DNA of 64,000 bases. Origin: an uncultured Bacteroidales bacterium. GTDB taxonomy: Bacteria > Bacteroidota > Bacteroidia > Bacteroidales > P3. Numbering within the stretch: the first letter of the stretch is position 1; every line of letters begins with the position of its first letter. Below are positions 62,757 through 64,000 of the stretch, piece by piece. The stretch covers positions 1-64,000 of the forward strand of contig CAJOIV010000014.1 of NCBI GenBank assembly GCA_905234665.1, given 5' to 3'. The translations under genes and the position numbers were made by a program. The notes below the pieces were generated by a model, which was not told the origin of the DNA, did no database searches, and worked only from the letters and a program-made list of their open reading frames with translations.

Positions 62757-63910
62757 TTACATGCTCTCGCGGAGGATGGCGAGGATTTCGGGGCGGGTGA
62801 GGGTGCGGTAGCCGACGGGGAGGATGAGGACGGCGTCGGCGACGGCTTCGAGGTTCTCCTCGGTGACGCCCAGCTCGCGGCTGTGCATCACCACGCCGAT
62901 CTCTTTCATCCAGGCTTCGAGGCAGGCGAGGCCCTCGGTGGCGACCTGCTCGTCGCTCTTGCCCTCGGGGCGCACACCCCAGACGTTTGTGGCAAAGCGC
63001 ACAAACTGGTGGAGGCCGTCGTGCATCACGTGGCGGTAGTAGGGGAGGGAGACGCTGGCGAGGGTCATGCCGTGGGTGGCGTCGGTGACGAGGCCGATGG
63101 CGTGGCCAATCTGGTGCACCTCCCAGTCGCCGCCCTTGCCGCACTTGAGGAGGGTGTTGAGGGCCCAGGTGGCGGTCCACATGATGTTGGCGCGGGCTTC
63201 GTAGTCCTGTGGGTTGCGGGCGGCGATGCGGCTGCTGTGGATGAGCGAGCGCATGAGCCCTTCGTTGATATAGTCGGTGGTGCAGTCGGCCTTACCGGCA
63301 AAGTACTGCTCCATCAGATGACTCATGATGTCGAAAAAGCCCGCAACCATCTGATACTGAGGCACTGTTATAGTGAAGCGCGGATTAAGAACGGCGAACC
63401 TGGGCATCAGCGCGGTGCCGAACACCTTGCCTCGCTTGAAGCCTTCCTTACGATTGGTGATGACGCTGCCGCCATTCATCTCGCTGCCGGTACCTACCAT
63501 CGTCAGTACGGCGCCCACGGCGACGGTCTTGCAGCTGGGGTTTTCTTGCCTCACCCAATACTTCTCCCAAGCATTCTCTTCGCAGTAGGCGCTGGCACTC
63601 ACGGCCTTAGCATAGTCGATGGTGGAGCCGCCGCCCACAGCCAGGATAAGGTCGACCTGATGGTCGCGCACCAGACGACAACCCTCCATCACCTTCTCGT
63701 AGGTGGGGTTGGGCATCACACCCGGGTCCTCGACCACCGTCTTGCCGGCCTCCTTCAACGAGGCCACGACTGCGTCGTAGATGCCGTTCTTCTTAATCGA
63801 GCCTCCGCCATAGGAGAGCATGACGGTGGGCCCATAATTCTTCAGTTCTTCAACAAGATCTCGCCGAAATAAAGCTTGGTCGGATTGTGGAATTTGAAAT
63901 TGCCCTGCAT
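62757..63910 (-). pseudogene. Iron-containing alcohol dehydrogenase, frameshifted
   Basis: From ATG 63910 the gene begins MQGNFKFHNPTKLYFGE, the expected N-terminus of NADPH-dependent butanol dehydrogenase-like iron ADHs, then breaks into ILLKN and a stop. The rest continues in another frame from about 63860: LVEELKNYGPTVMLSYGGGS, DLILAVGGGSTIDYAKAVSA, GTGSEMNGGSVITNRKEGFK and the metal ligands in HLMEQYF, HQIGHAIG and THGMTLA, ending RPEILAILRESM. An open start further upstream is excluded by the promoter at 63941-63948. A few nucleotides appear to be lost between YFGE and EELKNYG. Confidence 0.85.
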
Positions 63911-63940
63911 AATACTCAATTTTTTGTTGTTTTTGAGATG

Positions 63941-63948
63941 CAAAGATA
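63941..63948 (-). promoter_or_regulatory. -7 element of the alcohol dehydrogenase gene
   Basis: TATCTTTG on the minus strand, about 30 nt before ATG 63910. The -33 region near 63968 is not a clear TTG. Confidence 0.65.
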
Positions 63949-64000
63949 CGCTTTTTTTCTATCACATGCGAAAAAAAAGCAAGTTAATCGGGAATAATTC

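Noticed and set aside
63911-63965. ATG 63965 as start of the alcohol dehydrogenase
   Set aside because: The promoter -7 box lies downstream of this codon and the encoded residues do not resemble the family, whereas ATG 63910 in another frame does.

Overview
The window looks like a chromosomal piece of a high-GC member of the Bacteroidales, probably uncultured or gut-associated. The evidence is: several promoters of the Bacteroidota type (TTG, 19-20 nt, TAnnTTTG); starts that mostly lack a Shine-Dalgarno sequence; type IX secretion (T9SS) sorting domains on three proteins; many SpII lipoproteins; fimbrillin-like and GLUG surface proteins; and Bacteroidota versions of bL31-B, MiaB and RluD. I see no rRNA, tRNA or CRISPR array.

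Layout. 1-6080 (+): end of a T9SS protein, miaB, a PASTA-domain membrane protein, a T9SS protein and rluD, tightly packed. 6081-6626 is a long leader with a strong hairpin. 6627-27963 (+) encodes one giant T9SS surface protein of about 7,100 residues, interrupted by a frameshift near 10528. It is followed by a 68-residue protein and a fimbrillin/GLUG lipoprotein. 30643-31570 (+): a toxin-antitoxin pair and rpmE2. 31624-35309 (+): a secreted beta-helix protein, a DUF481 barrel and a GH29 fucosidase behind one promoter. 35389-42315 (-): M16 peptidase, O-antigen ligase-like protein, frameshifted S41 protease and CPA2 antiporter. 42418-47501 (+): thioredoxin-like protein, M3 peptidase lipoprotein, PspC protein and a Sel1-like membrane protein. 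47545-51161 (-): a RAYT-type HUH transposase followed 2 nt later by a UvrA2-like ATPase. 51490-54821 (+): SnoaL-like lipoprotein, then an overlapping operon of HxlR regulator, zinc-type macrodomain, class-M sirtuin and a PNPOx-like protein, which together suggest reversible ADP-ribosylation. 54858-60148 (-): methyltransferase, DUF3791/DUF3990 remnants, a repeat lipoprotein, a 56-residue small protein and an unknown lipoprotein, with a recombination scar of two gene fragments between the last two. 60453-63910: a UDG-like protein, a WG-repeat protein, a kinase-like orphan and a frameshifted iron alcohol dehydrogenase.

The most unusual signal is a family of palindromic elements (outer arms ACACACTCCTC / GAGGAGTGTGT, inner CCCCTAAcTTAGGGG stems). 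Four lie inside protein-coding genes, and all four are read in the same frame and orientation, have lengths divisible by three and contain no stop codon. They behave like Rickettsia-type protein-coding palindromic elements. A half copy lies between genes. Other repeat classes also occur inside or at the edges of genes: heptamer tracts that supply stop codons or signal-peptide residues, a 9-nt tandem in rluD, a 33-nt hairpin tandem shared by the RAYT and uvrA-like genes, and a 79-bp promoter-bearing repeat in two copies. Three conserved genes carry small frameshifts, which may be real or assembly error.
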